A DNA stretch of 64,000 bases from Acinetobacter proteolyticus. Lineage in GTDB: Bacteria; Pseudomonadota; Gammaproteobacteria; Pseudomonadales; Moraxellaceae. Shown one piece after another: positions 24,680 to 34,663 of the stretch. The stretch's first letter is position 1, and each line of letters begins with the position of its first letter. Made by a program: the position numbers and the translations under genes. The notes beneath the pieces were generated by a model. It saw only the letters and a program-made list of their open reading frames with translations. It ran no database searches and had not been told where the DNA came from. The DNA is taken from the NCBI RefSeq assembly GCF_000367945.1, contig NZ_KB849179.1, forward strand, positions 2,898,067 through 2,962,066, in the 5' to 3' direction.

Positions 24680-26620
24680 TTATCTTACTACTTTTAAAAT
24701 ATTTTCACAAAAAAGATCAATAGAGTAGTTATTTCTAACAAACTCATTGCCTATTACTGCTCTCTCTGTAAATAAATTGTAATCTTGATTAGTAGAAACA
24801 ATATAATCGACTAAATCACCCACATTATTTAAAATATATTCATTTGGATATATGTACTCTACCCCTCTCCATGGCAAAAATAAACCTATGCCACCAGCTA
24901 CAAAACCTTCTGCAGGTGCTAAATGAAAACTTTCAAACAATTCATCATTTTTACTAAGCGATAAAATATAACCATTTTTACCTACTTCTGTGTACATATC
25001 ACACCAACCATGATATACAACATTATCTGAAAGATTATTATCACGAATATAACTGGTGCATTTATCAAAATATTCCATTTCTTCTTTATTGTTTTTAATC
25101 CATGGTAAATCATCAACAGTTTTACCATAAACATTAAGTTTATACTTTGAGTTATTTTTCACTAAACCAGAAAGTACCTTAAGACCTTCATAAAAACCTT
25201 TACCAGAAGGTAAAATACCAATCATACCAAGGTTATATAACTTATCTTCATTATCATATGAAATATATTTATCTACTAATAAGTAATTCGGTACTACAGT
25301 AACTTGACTACGTTTAATTTTAATTTTTTCAATGATTTTTTCATAAAAATATGGAGAGACTGCAATAATTTTATCAATTTTAGATTTCTCTATCAGGTTG
25401 ATATATTTTGTAGTCAACTCAAAACGATGTAATCTTATTATTAGTTTTTGGTGAGCCTTCTTATTATTCGCATACCAAACTGCATTTCCGAGCAGCCATT
25501 CGCAGAATATAACATCTGCCCATTCTAACAATTTTTTGCTTTGCTCTATATTATGAGATTCATGTCCGGACCATTCATCTATTTCTATTGCATAATATTT
25601 TTCCAAAAATGGAATTGAGGGTTTTATAAATTTAAGATCATAACCTGCAACAACCATTTTAGGCTTTATTAAATTCAAGCATTTTTCATACTGATTTTCT
25701 TTAATTGCTTCAATAATATCAATAAATTTTTGACTAAATTTATTAAGTTGCATATGCTGGATATTATCAGAAATCAACTTAGATAATTGACTAAATAACT
25801 CTTTATCAATATCATGCGTATAAAATTTTAAAAGTGAAAATATTACACTCTGAATGGCTATACGTAGACGTAATTCATAGAAACTAAGACCAATTTTTGA
25901 TAATATATTTTCAGCACCCTTCCATACAACCAAATGGTTTTCTAACTCACGCTTGCCGTAGGTTTGAGTACTGGAAAGTCTTTTTTGATTTACTTGCTGG
26001 TTATATATAAATGTGGGATGGTCAATATAATATATTTTCTCGGTTTTTGAGAAAATCTCTAAAGTAAAGAGTATATCCTCTCCCATCCGAATATTTTCTT
26101 TCCATCTGATATTTTTAAGCAGACTTTTCCTAACCAACTGAATAGCTGTTAAAGATTGCTTACTCACAATTGTTCTAATTTTCTCTAAATATTCTAATTC
26201 ATTAAAATTTAAATTTAATCTATTAAATTCTTTTTTTTCCTTACCATTATCAGTAAGAAAATATCCTCTTACAACATCAACATCATTTGACAAAGTAAAT
26301 TTATATAAAGATTCTAATGTATCCTCAATTAATGCATCATCTGAGTCTAGATAGAAAATAAACTCACCTTTTGCTTTTGTTACTCCAAAATTCCTTGGTT
26401 TTGATGGAGATCCAGAGTTTTTATTAAGTTTAAAAACGTGGAAATTAGACTTTGATTTTACATAGTTGCGAAGAAACTGGTACGTTCCGTCATTTGAACA
26501 ATCATCAACAAAAATTACTTCAAAAAAATGCTTTGCGAGAGTTTGACTCTCTAATGACTTCAAACAGTTATCAATCTTAGAAATTGCATTATAACAAGGT
26601 ACAATTACTGAAATTTTCAT
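24680..26620 (-). CDS. Two-domain glycosyltransferase: GT2 fused to GT4
   Basis: 646 residues. The N-terminal GT2 domain (1-about 230) begins MKISVIVPCYNAISKIDNCL and has VIFVDDCSNDGT and FYLDSDDALIEDTL. After a helical linker, a GT4 domain (about 320-640) has an N-terminal Rossmann part with IRLHRFELTTKYI and IIAVSPYF, a C-terminal LGMIGILPSGKGFYEGLKVL segment, and an APAEGFVAGGIGLFLPWRG nucleotide-sugar site. Two catalytic domains in one chain fit a capsule polymerase adding two alternating sugars. The start at 26620 overlaps the previous stop (TAATG), with GGGGGAGA ahead; a start five codons earlier is less likely. Confidence 0.75.
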   Translation of the reverse strand: MKISVIVPCYNAISKIDNCLKSLESQTLAKHFFEVIFVDDCSNDGTYQFLRNYVKSKSNFHVFKLNKNSGSPSKPRNFGVTKAKGEFIFYLDSDDALIEDTLESLYKFTLSNDVDVVRGYFLTDNGKEKKEFNRLNLNFNELEYLEKIRTIVSKQSLTAIQLVRKSLLKNIRWKENIRMGEDILFTLEIFSKTEKIYYIDHPTFIYNQQVNQKRLSSTQTYGKRELENHLVVWKGAENILSKIGLSFYELRLRIAIQSVIFSLLKFYTHDIDKELFSQLSKLISDNIQHMQLNKFSQKFIDIIEAIKENQYEKCLNLIKPKMVVAGYDLKFIKPSIPFLEKYYAIEIDEWSGHESHNIEQSKKLLEWADVIFCEWLLGNAVWYANNKKAHQKLIIRLHRFELTTKYINLIEKSKIDKIIAVSPYFYEKIIEKIKIKRSQVTVVPNYLLVDKYISYDNEDKLYNLGMIGILPSGKGFYEGLKVLSGLVKNNSKYKLNVYGKTVDDLPWIKNNKEEMEYFDKCTSYIRDNNLSDNVVYHGWCDMYTEVGKNGYILSLSKNDELFESFHLAPAEGFVAGGIGLFLPWRGVEYIYPNEYILNNVGDLVDYIVSTNQDYNLFTERAVIGNEFVRNNYSIDLFCENILKVVR

Positions 26621-28677
26621 TAGATTCTCCCCCATATATTACTATCTAAACAATATACAGTTTCATTTACATGATTATTTAATGAATTGAATAATTTCAT
26701 AAAATTATTTTTTCTTGAAAATACATTTTTCACGACAAAACCCTTCTTAAATTTGTATTTATATTCATCATCAATAATTACATGAGAGTCTTCTAGATAA
26801 TAACTATGTGCTAAAAATTTTTCAGCAGCCTTATAAAACCCATCAAAATTATGATCAAGCAACAAAAAGTGTGTTGTTTCAATTAAATCATGAGGTATAC
26901 CATATTTATTTAAATAATCTTTAGATACCACATTAATTAAATTAGAATTATACTTAAATATATAATCCTTAATCTTAAGCTTTTCAATTGAATCACCTAA
27001 AACAATTAATAATTTAATATCTTTATTATCCTCTTCAAAATCATCAATAATTTTATTAATTTCTTCTTCGTTATTTAAAAGAACAACAATTGTGACAGCA
27101 TTACAATCAGGCAAAGTTTTATAATCTATTTTATTTAAAATATAATTCCATCTATGTCTATATGTATGATTCAATAAAACATAATCAAGAGCCTTAGATC
27201 GTATAATATCCATATCTTTAACTGATAAATCCTCCAATACACTTGGATTTTTTTCCAAATCTAAATATAGGCCTTTTAATAAAGAATCCATTCCATTAGA
27301 ACTATTGCTTAAGACTAAAGTATTACTAGACATCAATTCAAATGCTCTACGTGCAAACATAGTTTTTGAATCTTTAACAGTATTAAAAGTAAGTGCCGAT
27401 TTACTTTCTTTATAAAGCTCAGGCATTTGAGTAAAAGGAACTCCTGGATAAATATATGAATTATATTTTTCTGGGTACTTATGTAACTCATCATCTGAGC
27501 CATAGTAGCGATCAACAATTTTTAAGTCATGGCTTTTTAAAATTGCATCAAGAATATTTTCCATATCTTTTGAACGTTGAGTATGATTTGCATACCAACT
27601 TCCAGCAAATATTATACTATTACTACGTTCATTTCCTTCAATTGGATTAAACATTTTTGGTGTTGTTGCAAATGGCAATGCATAAACATTTTTCAAACCA
27701 TAATCTTTTTTATATTGTTCAATACACTCTTCTGCAGTTGTAAATACAAAATCAAATAATGCAGCTGTTTTAACAAAATCATGAACTCGGTCTGAATAAT
27801 GTGTAGGATCTTCCTTATTCCAGAAAACTGTCGGTATATTGCTTTTTTTACAAAAATCTAAAATCTCCAACAATTCTTTTCTGTTTTCATTTTTAAAATT
27901 TGTACTTGTATATACTCTACCCTTCCATGGTCTAGTATTAGAGTCACTTCCTGACCAAGCAGATTCACAAAAGAATATATCTGGTAACTCTTTGGCAAAT
28001 GTTTCTTTCCAATTTTGTGGTGTAATTACTATTGCATTAAACTCATCTTTAAAACAATTAAATGAGAATTCATCAAGAATAACAGCAACCTTTAATTCAG
28101 TTGTTGGCTTTAAAACAAACTGTTTTTTTTCAACAGTTTCTACTTTTTGATTTTTCTCCTTTTCTGCCATATATAACTTATATGCTAAGCTATCAATTTC
28201 ATCAAAAAACTTCTTTCTTCTTGAGATACTTTCTCTTTCTTCTTCTATAAATTTCTTAAAATTTTGAATTTGGTTAATATGCTTTTCTTGTCTTTTCTTT
28301 AAAAAATTATTTTTTAAAATAGTAGATAAAACTTTTCTCTGAACCTTTTGTTCAGAAATTTTAGTTGATATTAACTTTATTATTTCATCTTCAGTATGTA
28401 ATTTATATTTATTCCCTATAAAATCAGAATATAGATTTAGAAAAAGCAAAAAAGTTTCTTCTATACCTAATTTATTCTTTGAATTATATTTTAGAAGACA
28501 TTGAACTATAAAGTTAACACTATTACTAAAATTTTGCTCACTTTCTACTTGTTCTTTAGCAAATTTTCTTAAAATTCTTTCAGTTGTCTGGCTTAGCTGA
28601 AGTTTATTCCAATGTTGATTTCTTTTTGTTTGTGCTTCATCTAACTCTTTAACCAGTTGCTCTAATTTAGTACTCAT
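26620..28677 (-). CDS. Large CgeB-like glycosyltransferase with N-terminal coiled coil
   Basis: 685 residues, among the most AT-rich genes of the window. Residues 1-190 are highly charged and helical, probably coiled coil. Residues 195-510 form a CgeB-like GT domain with VAVILDEFSF, CESAWSG, IPTVFWNKEDP (281-291), LFDFVFTTAEE and RRAFELMSSNTLVLSN. The last 160 residues (VTIVVLLNNEEEINKIIDDF onward) resemble a decayed or accessory GT-type fold. It is paralogous to the 336-aa protein at 18.8 kb. The start at 28677 follows AGGGAT; an upstream in-frame TTG was rejected. It lies 13 bases after wecC and overlaps the next gene by one base. Confidence 0.7.
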   Translation of the reverse strand: MSTKLEQLVKELDEAQTKRNQHWNKLQLSQTTERILRKFAKEQVESEQNFSNSVNFIVQCLLKYNSKNKLGIEETFLLFLNLYSDFIGNKYKLHTEDEIIKLISTKISEQKVQRKVLSTILKNNFLKKRQEKHINQIQNFKKFIEEERESISRRKKFFDEIDSLAYKLYMAEKEKNQKVETVEKKQFVLKPTTELKVAVILDEFSFNCFKDEFNAIVITPQNWKETFAKELPDIFFCESAWSGSDSNTRPWKGRVYTSTNFKNENRKELLEILDFCKKSNIPTVFWNKEDPTHYSDRVHDFVKTAALFDFVFTTAEECIEQYKKDYGLKNVYALPFATTPKMFNPIEGNERSNSIIFAGSWYANHTQRSKDMENILDAILKSHDLKIVDRYYGSDDELHKYPEKYNSYIYPGVPFTQMPELYKESKSALTFNTVKDSKTMFARRAFELMSSNTLVLSNSSNGMDSLLKGLYLDLEKNPSVLEDLSVKDMDIIRSKALDYVLLNHTYRHRWNYILNKIDYKTLPDCNAVTIVVLLNNEEEINKIIDDFEEDNKDIKLLIVLGDSIEKLKIKDYIFKYNSNLINVVSKDYLNKYGIPHDLIETTHFLLLDHNFDGFYKAAEKFLAHSYYLEDSHVIIDDEYKYKFKKGFVVKNVFSRKNNFMKLFNSLNNHVNETVYCLDSNIWGRI

Positions 28678-28690
28678 TTGCTTATCCCTA

Positions 28691-29920
28691 TTAACCCACA
28701 AAACTCATAACAGTATCAGCTGAAAGTTGAATGAACTCCGTATGTTTAACTAATACCGCACGTACATCTGCTTGCTCTAAAGCTTCATCTAAGTCCACTA
28801 AACGACCATTGGTGATTTCAGCAGGTAATTTATGAATATTCGGTTCAACCAAAAATAGCTCTACATCATGATTCAAGCCAAATTCTTTCGCAATTTCAAC
28901 CGCTGGACTTTCTCGTAAATCGTCAATATCAGGTTTAAATGCTAAACCGAGTAAAGCTACTTTTGGTTTACGTCCTAAAGCACCTAGTTTTTCAATTTCA
29001 TTTTCAATTTGCTGAATAACCCATTTTGGCTTGTAATCATTTACTTCACGCGCTGAACGTACCATTTTTGCCAGTTCAGGAGTTTTGTTGACAATAAACC
29101 ATGGGTCTACAGCGATACAATGTCCACCAACACCAGCACCAGGTCTTAAGATATTCACACGTGGATGATGGTTCGCCAGTTTAATTAACTCCCATACATC
29201 AATATCTAAACGGTCACAAATCAAAGAAAGCTCGTTGGCAAACGCAATATTGACATCACGAAAGGCATTTTCGGTCAGCTTGGTCATTTCTGCAGTACGC
29301 GCATTGGTTTCTAACAACTCACCTTTAACAAAGATGCGATAAACTTCTTTTGCTTTTTGGGTACATTCTGCAGTCATCCCCCCAATAGTACGGTTGTTTT
29401 CAACCAATTCACGAATCACATGACCTGGTAAAACACGTTCAGGACAGTAAGCAATATGGACATCTATTTCAGTGTCCGTTTCATGCTTCGCAAATTTTAG
29501 ATCAGAACGTAGAGTCGATAGCCACTCAACCATCTGTTCCGTCGCTCCAACGGGAGAAGTTGACTCTAAAATGACAATATTGCCTTTCTCTAGTACAGGT
29601 GCAATGGTATTTACTGCCGCTTCAATATAAGAAAGGTCTGGTGTGTAATCTTCGCCTTTAAAAGGCGTTGGTACTGCAATCAAAAACGCATCGGCTTTTT
29701 CTGCTTGTAGAGATGCTCTTAAATGGCCTGAAGACACCACTTTTTTTACAATTTCTTCTAAACCTGGCTCAACAATATGGATCTTACCTTCATTAATGGT
29801 ATCAATCGCATACTGATTCACATCAAGCCCGATCACTTGTGCGCCAGCATTGGCAAACATGGTTGCTGTTGGTAATCCAATATAACCTAGGCCACTGACT
29901 GAAATTTTTAACTCTGACAT
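28691..29920 (-). CDS. wecC: UDP-N-acetyl-D-mannosamine dehydrogenase
   Basis: 409 residues of the UDP-sugar dehydrogenase family. SGLGYIGLPTATMFA is the NAD site, ESTSPVGATEQ and EMTKLTENAFRDVNIAFANE hold conserved catalytic residues, and Cys268 in GVGGHCIAVDPWF is the nucleophile. HCIAVDPWF is typical of WecC/MnaB rather than UDP-glucose dehydrogenase. It oxidises UDP-ManNAc to UDP-ManNAcA with two NAD+. It directly follows wecB (55 bases), so the capsule repeat probably contains N-acetylmannosaminuronic acid. Confidence 0.93.
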   Translation of the reverse strand: MSELKISVSGLGYIGLPTATMFANAGAQVIGLDVNQYAIDTINEGKIHIVEPGLEEIVKKVVSSGHLRASLQAEKADAFLIAVPTPFKGEDYTPDLSYIEAAVNTIAPVLEKGNIVILESTSPVGATEQMVEWLSTLRSDLKFAKHETDTEIDVHIAYCPERVLPGHVIRELVENNRTIGGMTAECTQKAKEVYRIFVKGELLETNARTAEMTKLTENAFRDVNIAFANELSLICDRLDIDVWELIKLANHHPRVNILRPGAGVGGHCIAVDPWFIVNKTPELAKMVRSAREVNDYKPKWVIQQIENEIEKLGALGRKPKVALLGLAFKPDIDDLRESPAVEIAKEFGLNHDVELFLVEPNIHKLPAEITNGRLVDLDEALEQADVRAVLVKHTEFIQLSADTVMSFVG

Positions 29921-29975
29921 GAATATTCTCTACAATATTTAAAATATGGTTCTATTTTTCATTAACAATTTACAC

Positions 29976-31097
29976 TTAAGCAAATTGCTTTAGATGTTCA
30001 ATAATTCGTTGACACGCCAAGCCATCACCATAAGGATTGTGTGCAAGACTCATTTGCTGATGTAGGGTTTGGTCATCTAACAAAGCAGAGGTCTGCTGAA
30101 TAATTAATTCTTTTGAGGTACCCACTAGCTTTACCGTTCCTGCTTCTACAGCTTCTTGGCGTTCTGTGGTATCACGCATGACCAACACTGGAATACCTAA
30201 AGAAGGTGCTTCTTCTTGAATACCACCCGAGTCGGTTAAAATAATATGACTATGTTGCATCAACCAAATAAACTGGACGTACTCTTGTGGCTCAATCAAT
30301 TTAATATTATCTACGCCATCAAGATACTGATAAACAGGCTGCATCACATTTGGGTTCATATGTACAGGATAGACAAATTCGACCTCAGGGTAGCTTTCCG
30401 CTAGTGCTTTAATCGCTTTACAGATATTCTCAAAACCTTCACCAAAGTTTTCACGACGGTGGCCAGTAATCAGAACACGCTTTTTGTCGAGGTCCAACAT
30501 ATGAAAATGCGCACGCATTTCTTGCTGTAAAGCCTCATTATTATTCAGTTGGTCTTTTACATAAAATAATGCATCAATTACGGTATTGCCAGTAATACAG
30601 ATTTTGCTTTTATTGATATGTTCTTGAAGTAAATGGTTGGCAGAGGTTTCGGTTGGGCAGAAATGCCATTTGGCAATCACACTGGTCAACTGACGATTGG
30701 CTTCTTCTGGCCATGGTGAATAAATATCGTAAGTACGTAAACCCGCCTCGACATGGCCGACATCAATTTTTTGATAGAAAGCCGCCATTGCTGTACTGAG
30801 TGTTGTTGATGTATCCCCATGTACCAGTACCAGATCTGGTTTGCAATCCACCAAAACCTCCTCAAGTGCCAGCATCATTCTGGCATTCAGTTCCGTCAGG
30901 CTTTGTCCTGCTTTCATAATATTGAGATCATAGTCGGGTTGAATATCAAATACAGATAAAACAGAATCCAGCATTTGTCGATGCTGAGCTGTGATACACA
31001 CCTTTGTTTCAAAAAATGGATCTGCACTTAATAGTTTTACCAAAGGCGCCATTTTAATCGCTTCAGGTCTGGTTCCAAACACAACTAACACTTTCAT
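29976..31097 (-). CDS. wecB: UDP-N-acetylglucosamine 2-epimerase (non-hydrolysing)
   Basis: 373 residues. The N-terminus MKVLVVFGTRPEAIKMAPLV, the VHGDTSTTLS and GHVEAGLRT motifs, the ITGHRRENFG loop and ILTDSGGIQEEAPSLG are diagnostic. It interconverts UDP-GlcNAc and UDP-ManNAc in the cytoplasm and supplies WecC. A 131-base AT-rich gap separates it from kpsD, in which no strong promoter was recognised. Confidence 0.94.
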   Translation of the reverse strand: MKVLVVFGTRPEAIKMAPLVKLLSADPFFETKVCITAQHRQMLDSVLSVFDIQPDYDLNIMKAGQSLTELNARMMLALEEVLVDCKPDLVLVHGDTSTTLSTAMAAFYQKIDVGHVEAGLRTYDIYSPWPEEANRQLTSVIAKWHFCPTETSANHLLQEHINKSKICITGNTVIDALFYVKDQLNNNEALQQEMRAHFHMLDLDKKRVLITGHRRENFGEGFENICKAIKALAESYPEVEFVYPVHMNPNVMQPVYQYLDGVDNIKLIEPQEYVQFIWLMQHSHIILTDSGGIQEEAPSLGIPVLVMRDTTERQEAVEAGTVKLVGTSKELIIQQTSALLDDQTLHQQMSLAHNPYGDGLACQRIIEHLKQFA

Positions 31098-31228
31098 ACT
31101 TTCACCAAATTATTCAATAATTTATTCAAAAATTATTGTTTCAACACCTTATACCATATATTTTTTTACCTTGATCCAAGTACCCATCAAGGCGCTATAA
31201 GCAATCCATGCAAAAAAACAAGTTATCC

Positions 31229-32905
31229 CTATAAATCCAATGCCACTTTGGCTGCAATCGCAATCTGATACAGTACTTGGGTAATGCCCCGCGTTAATTC
31301 CACCACTTTGGTTTGCGCCTTAGGAAGAACTAAAATCTCATCCCCCTGTTGAATCTTATAGCGTTTACTGACCAGTTCAGACTCACCATTCTGATGAATC
31401 ACCACCAGTTTCGATTTATTCGACTTTTGGGTAAAACCACCAACCTGATCAATATATGATGCCGCAGTCATATTGGGTTGCCATACTACGCCATTCGGGA
31501 AGGTGACTTCACCATGCACCATAATGACCGAAGTTTTTTCAGGAATATTTAATATATCCCCGTTTTCTAAAATCACATCATCAAAGTCTTTGGCATTTAA
31601 AACCACTTGACCTTTTGGCTCTACCGTTCGTGCCTTAGCAATAAACTGTTTAACCAGTTCAGCATCTTTTACCCGTAGGTTGGCTTCTTCCTGTGTGGTT
31701 GAGCGTACAGAAAATGTTGCTTCTTCAAGTTTATCTAAAGAAACGTTTAACATTTCCTTTTGTCGCTTGGCAACCGATGGACGGAAAAGCTGTAATGCAT
31801 TGACCTCTGACAAGGTATTCGGCTGAATCTGTTTCATCACTTCTGACAGTTTGGAACCATATGGCAATACCACAGCATGTGCACCATTATGTGCACCCTC
31901 AACCCTCACCTGAATCGTGCCGGCATAACGGTCAGCCGTCACTGTTAAGATATCACCATCTTCAATCACCACATTATTGGCAGCAGAGAGCGGATAATAT
32001 TCACTGCGGTACTCTGTACCCTGACGACGCATAATGCTGACATTGGTCGCCCCGGGTTTCAGTTTTGCTACCGATAACGCCTGTGCAACAGTGACTTCAG
32101 GCACATTAAATTCAAAGTCATAGGCATTAAACACCTCACCCGAGACCGAGAAGGTATGACTTCGTGGCGCAACCACAATGACATCACCATCACGGAAACT
32201 ATAAGGCTGTAGTTTGCCTGCAATTAAAAAGTCATACAGATTGACATATTGCTTGAGCTGCCCATTACGCATGATACGGATATCGACATAACTTCCGCGT
32301 TGTGCATCGACCCCACCGGCACGATCCAAATATGCCAGTACGCTGTCATTGGCGACACCACCATAAGAACCAGGCTGATTCACAAAACCTGTAACCATCA
32401 CTTTAACCGGTTGAGACTGCACCAGAGCTGCATAGACACCAACATTGGCGACATAGGTTTTACGGACATAGCCTTCAATTAACGACTGTAGTCGACCATT
32501 GGTGGTACCTGCCACTTTGACAGGACCTACATTGGGAATAAAAATATTGCCTTGCGGGTCTACGGTTAAAGTACCCGCAAACTGGTAAGCACCCCAAAGG
32601 CGTAAATTAATATTATCACCAGGATTCAAGACATAGCTGTCATTAAAAGTTGAGCCTGCGGTACTGGCAAAAGCACCTTTAAACAGCTGTTCACCAAACA
32701 TTTTGGTTGTCGTTGAGTACTTTTGTGTGCTGCTTGGAGACAAACCAACCACGGATTGACTTGGTAAAATTGTATTATCTGGAGGATTAATATTCGCTTG
32801 TAATAGATCTTTTGTTAATTCTTGAGGTAAAAGAGTCGTAGTATCAGCACCATAACAATGAAATGAGCTAACTGCAAGCATACTGGTGATTAATAATTTT
32901 TTCAT
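31229..32905 (-). CDS. kpsD: KpsD-like polysaccharide export protein (periplasm/outer membrane)
   Basis: 558 residues, the length I recall for E. coli KpsD. A signal peptide ends around residue 20 (SFHCYGA). The polysaccharide-export domain is seen as YVLNPGDNINLRLWGAYQFAGTL with VDPQGNIFIPNVGPVKVAG, followed by several SLBB-type domains (VKVMVTGFVNQPGSYGG; FSVSGEVFNAYDFEF; VIMVHGEVTFPNGVVWQ). It forms the outer channel for capsule export together with KpsE. AAGGAGTAAGCACA precedes the ATG; five bases separate it from kpsE. Confidence 0.92.
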   Translation of the reverse strand: MKKLLITSMLAVSSFHCYGADTTTLLPQELTKDLLQANINPPDNTILPSQSVVGLSPSSTQKYSTTTKMFGEQLFKGAFASTAGSTFNDSYVLNPGDNINLRLWGAYQFAGTLTVDPQGNIFIPNVGPVKVAGTTNGRLQSLIEGYVRKTYVANVGVYAALVQSQPVKVMVTGFVNQPGSYGGVANDSVLAYLDRAGGVDAQRGSYVDIRIMRNGQLKQYVNLYDFLIAGKLQPYSFRDGDVIVVAPRSHTFSVSGEVFNAYDFEFNVPEVTVAQALSVAKLKPGATNVSIMRRQGTEYRSEYYPLSAANNVVIEDGDILTVTADRYAGTIQVRVEGAHNGAHAVVLPYGSKLSEVMKQIQPNTLSEVNALQLFRPSVAKRQKEMLNVSLDKLEEATFSVRSTTQEEANLRVKDAELVKQFIAKARTVEPKGQVVLNAKDFDDVILENGDILNIPEKTSVIMVHGEVTFPNGVVWQPNMTAASYIDQVGGFTQKSNKSKLVVIHQNGESELVSKRYKIQQGDEILVLPKAQTKVVELTRGITQVLYQIAIAAKVALDL

Positions 32906-32910
32906 TGTGC

Positions 32911-34011
32911 TTACTCCTTATGCTCACGGATAATCGAGTAAATCAACATCGTGATACCAAATAAAATATTTAAAATCAGAAAATAAGTCGCAATCAAATA
33001 AAGAATACGTGGATAGATTGCATCTTGTGCTAGTTCAGGGGTAGATATCACAACTAGTTTTTTCAGTTTACGAGAGGCTTCCAAACGGGCTTTTTCAAGT
33101 GATGCAAGTGACAGCTTATAAATATCTGTTGAAAACTCAACGTTAGCTTTTAAGGCTTCAAAATCCGCTACACTCTTATTCAATTTACTGGTATTTGGTG
33201 AAGTCAATTTAGCCTTTTCATCGGCAATTTGTTTCTGCACCGATTCAATCTGACTACGGATCGCCACCACCTGTGGAGCGGTTTCATTTAAATAGCTTAA
33301 TAAAGTTCTTTCTTCTGTACTTAACTTTGACAAATTCGCCTCGAGAGTTGCAACAATAGTAGCAATTGCTTGAGCCTGTGCCTGTGGATCAAACATTTGA
33401 TTCTTATTTTGATACTCCAACAAAATATCGCGCGAATTATCCAATTGCGTTTTAGCTTCGTTTAATTGCTTTTCGGCAAACTTAAGTTGCTCTGTTGCAA
33501 TCTGTTTAGACAAATCATTAATAAAACTTTCACTATTTTTTATTATTTCTTGGTTTAATCGTAAAGCAAATTCTGAACTAAAGCCCTGTGATGAAATTGT
33601 TAACATCATGGTTTTTTCATCTAAGTCTACATTAACTCGATGATTAAAATATTTTACTAAATCTTCGACTGATGCATCTGGACTAAGTCCAAAAACTGGA
33701 TCATTTTGTGCAATAAAGGCTTTACGCAAGTTGAGCTTTTTTTCGAGGCTTTCAACCATATTACGCGAACTAATATAAGCCGTTAAAATATGCGCATCTT
33801 CACTATTGGTATTACTCACACCCAGTAATGTACTTAATCCACCTGCTGCAGAGGCACTAGATACTTCGCCAACCTGTTTTACTAATAAAGTCGATTGAGA
33901 AACAAAACGATGCTGAGCAAAAATCATTAGATACGCAATAATCAGCAATAATGGCAACATCACAATGGCGATGTAACTAATCACTAAACCTTTATTTGTT
34001 ATTGACCGCAT
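32911..34011 (-). CDS. kpsE: KpsE-like capsule export inner-membrane protein
   Basis: 366 residues with one N-terminal (about 9-31) and one C-terminal (about 338-360) transmembrane segment and a long periplasmic coiled-coil region (about 165-310) rich in Gln/Glu/Lys. This is the polysaccharide co-polymerase type 3 layout (KpsE/CtrB/BexC). It links the KpsMT exporter to KpsD. Its start lies 20 bases inside the end of kpsT, so translation is coupled. Confidence 0.92.
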   Translation of the reverse strand: MRSITNKGLVISYIAIVMLPLLLIIAYLMIFAQHRFVSQSTLLVKQVGEVSSASAAGGLSTLLGVSNTNSEDAHILTAYISSRNMVESLEKKLNLRKAFIAQNDPVFGLSPDASVEDLVKYFNHRVNVDLDEKTMMLTISSQGFSSEFALRLNQEIIKNSESFINDLSKQIATEQLKFAEKQLNEAKTQLDNSRDILLEYQNKNQMFDPQAQAQAIATIVATLEANLSKLSTEERTLLSYLNETAPQVVAIRSQIESVQKQIADEKAKLTSPNTSKLNKSVADFEALKANVEFSTDIYKLSLASLEKARLEASRKLKKLVVISTPELAQDAIYPRILYLIATYFLILNILFGITMLIYSIIREHKE

Positions 34012-34663
34012 ATGCTTTATAGACCTCTATTGCCTCTGCAATATCTTCAAAAAATTCCGCTTGACCATTCCGCATCAAAAATGCCACATCACAATTGCGG
34101 GTTAGATCATTTAGATCGTGGGAAACCATAATAATATTGGACTTCTGCTTTAAATCATCAAGTAAAGCTTGGCTTTTCTTCCTAAAATTGGCATCACCGA
34201 CTGCTCCTGCTTCATCGAGCAGATAATAATCGAAGTTAAAGGCCATACTCAGGCCAAAACCAATACGACCACGCATACCCGATGAATAGCTTTTAATCGG
34301 CATATCAAAATACTTGCCGATATCAGCAAAAGACTCAACAAAATCAACAACTTGATCTACTTCCTCTTCATGACTTAGGTAAAGTCGAGCGACAAACCGA
34401 ACATTTTGTCGGGCTGTCATACTGCCCTGAAAACCACCTGACAACGCTACAGGCCAAGAAATAGTTTTATTGGTCACCACTTTGCCACTGTCGGCAAAAT
34501 CAATCCCACCTATAATTCTTAATAAGGTACTTTTACCTGCACCATTTTTACCTAAAATCGCTACACTTTTATTTTCAGGTAAAGTGACATTTAAATCTTT
34601 AAAAACATAGTGCCGCCCTTTGGGAGTCACATAGGATTTGGTTAAATTACGAAGTTCAATCAT
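33992..34663 (-). CDS. kpsT: KpsT-like capsule ABC transporter ATPase
   Basis: 223 residues. Walker A GKNGAGKST, the signature motif YSSGMRGRIGFG, Walker B YYLLDEAGAVGD and the switch histidine in MVSHDLNDL are all present. The KSYSSGMRGR form is typical of polysaccharide exporters (KpsT/CtrD/BexA). It powers export of the completed lipid-linked capsule chain. Its ATG overlaps the kpsM stop (ATGA). Confidence 0.95.
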   Translation of the reverse strand: MIELRNLTKSYVTPKGRHYVFKDLNVTLPENKSVAILGKNGAGKSTLLRIIGGIDFADSGKVVTNKTISWPVALSGGFQGSMTARQNVRFVARLYLSHEEEVDQVVDFVESFADIGKYFDMPIKSYSSGMRGRIGFGLSMAFNFDYYLLDEAGAVGDANFRKKSQALLDDLKQKSNIIMVSHDLNDLTRNCDVAFLMRNGQAEFFEDIAEAIEVYKAYAVNNK

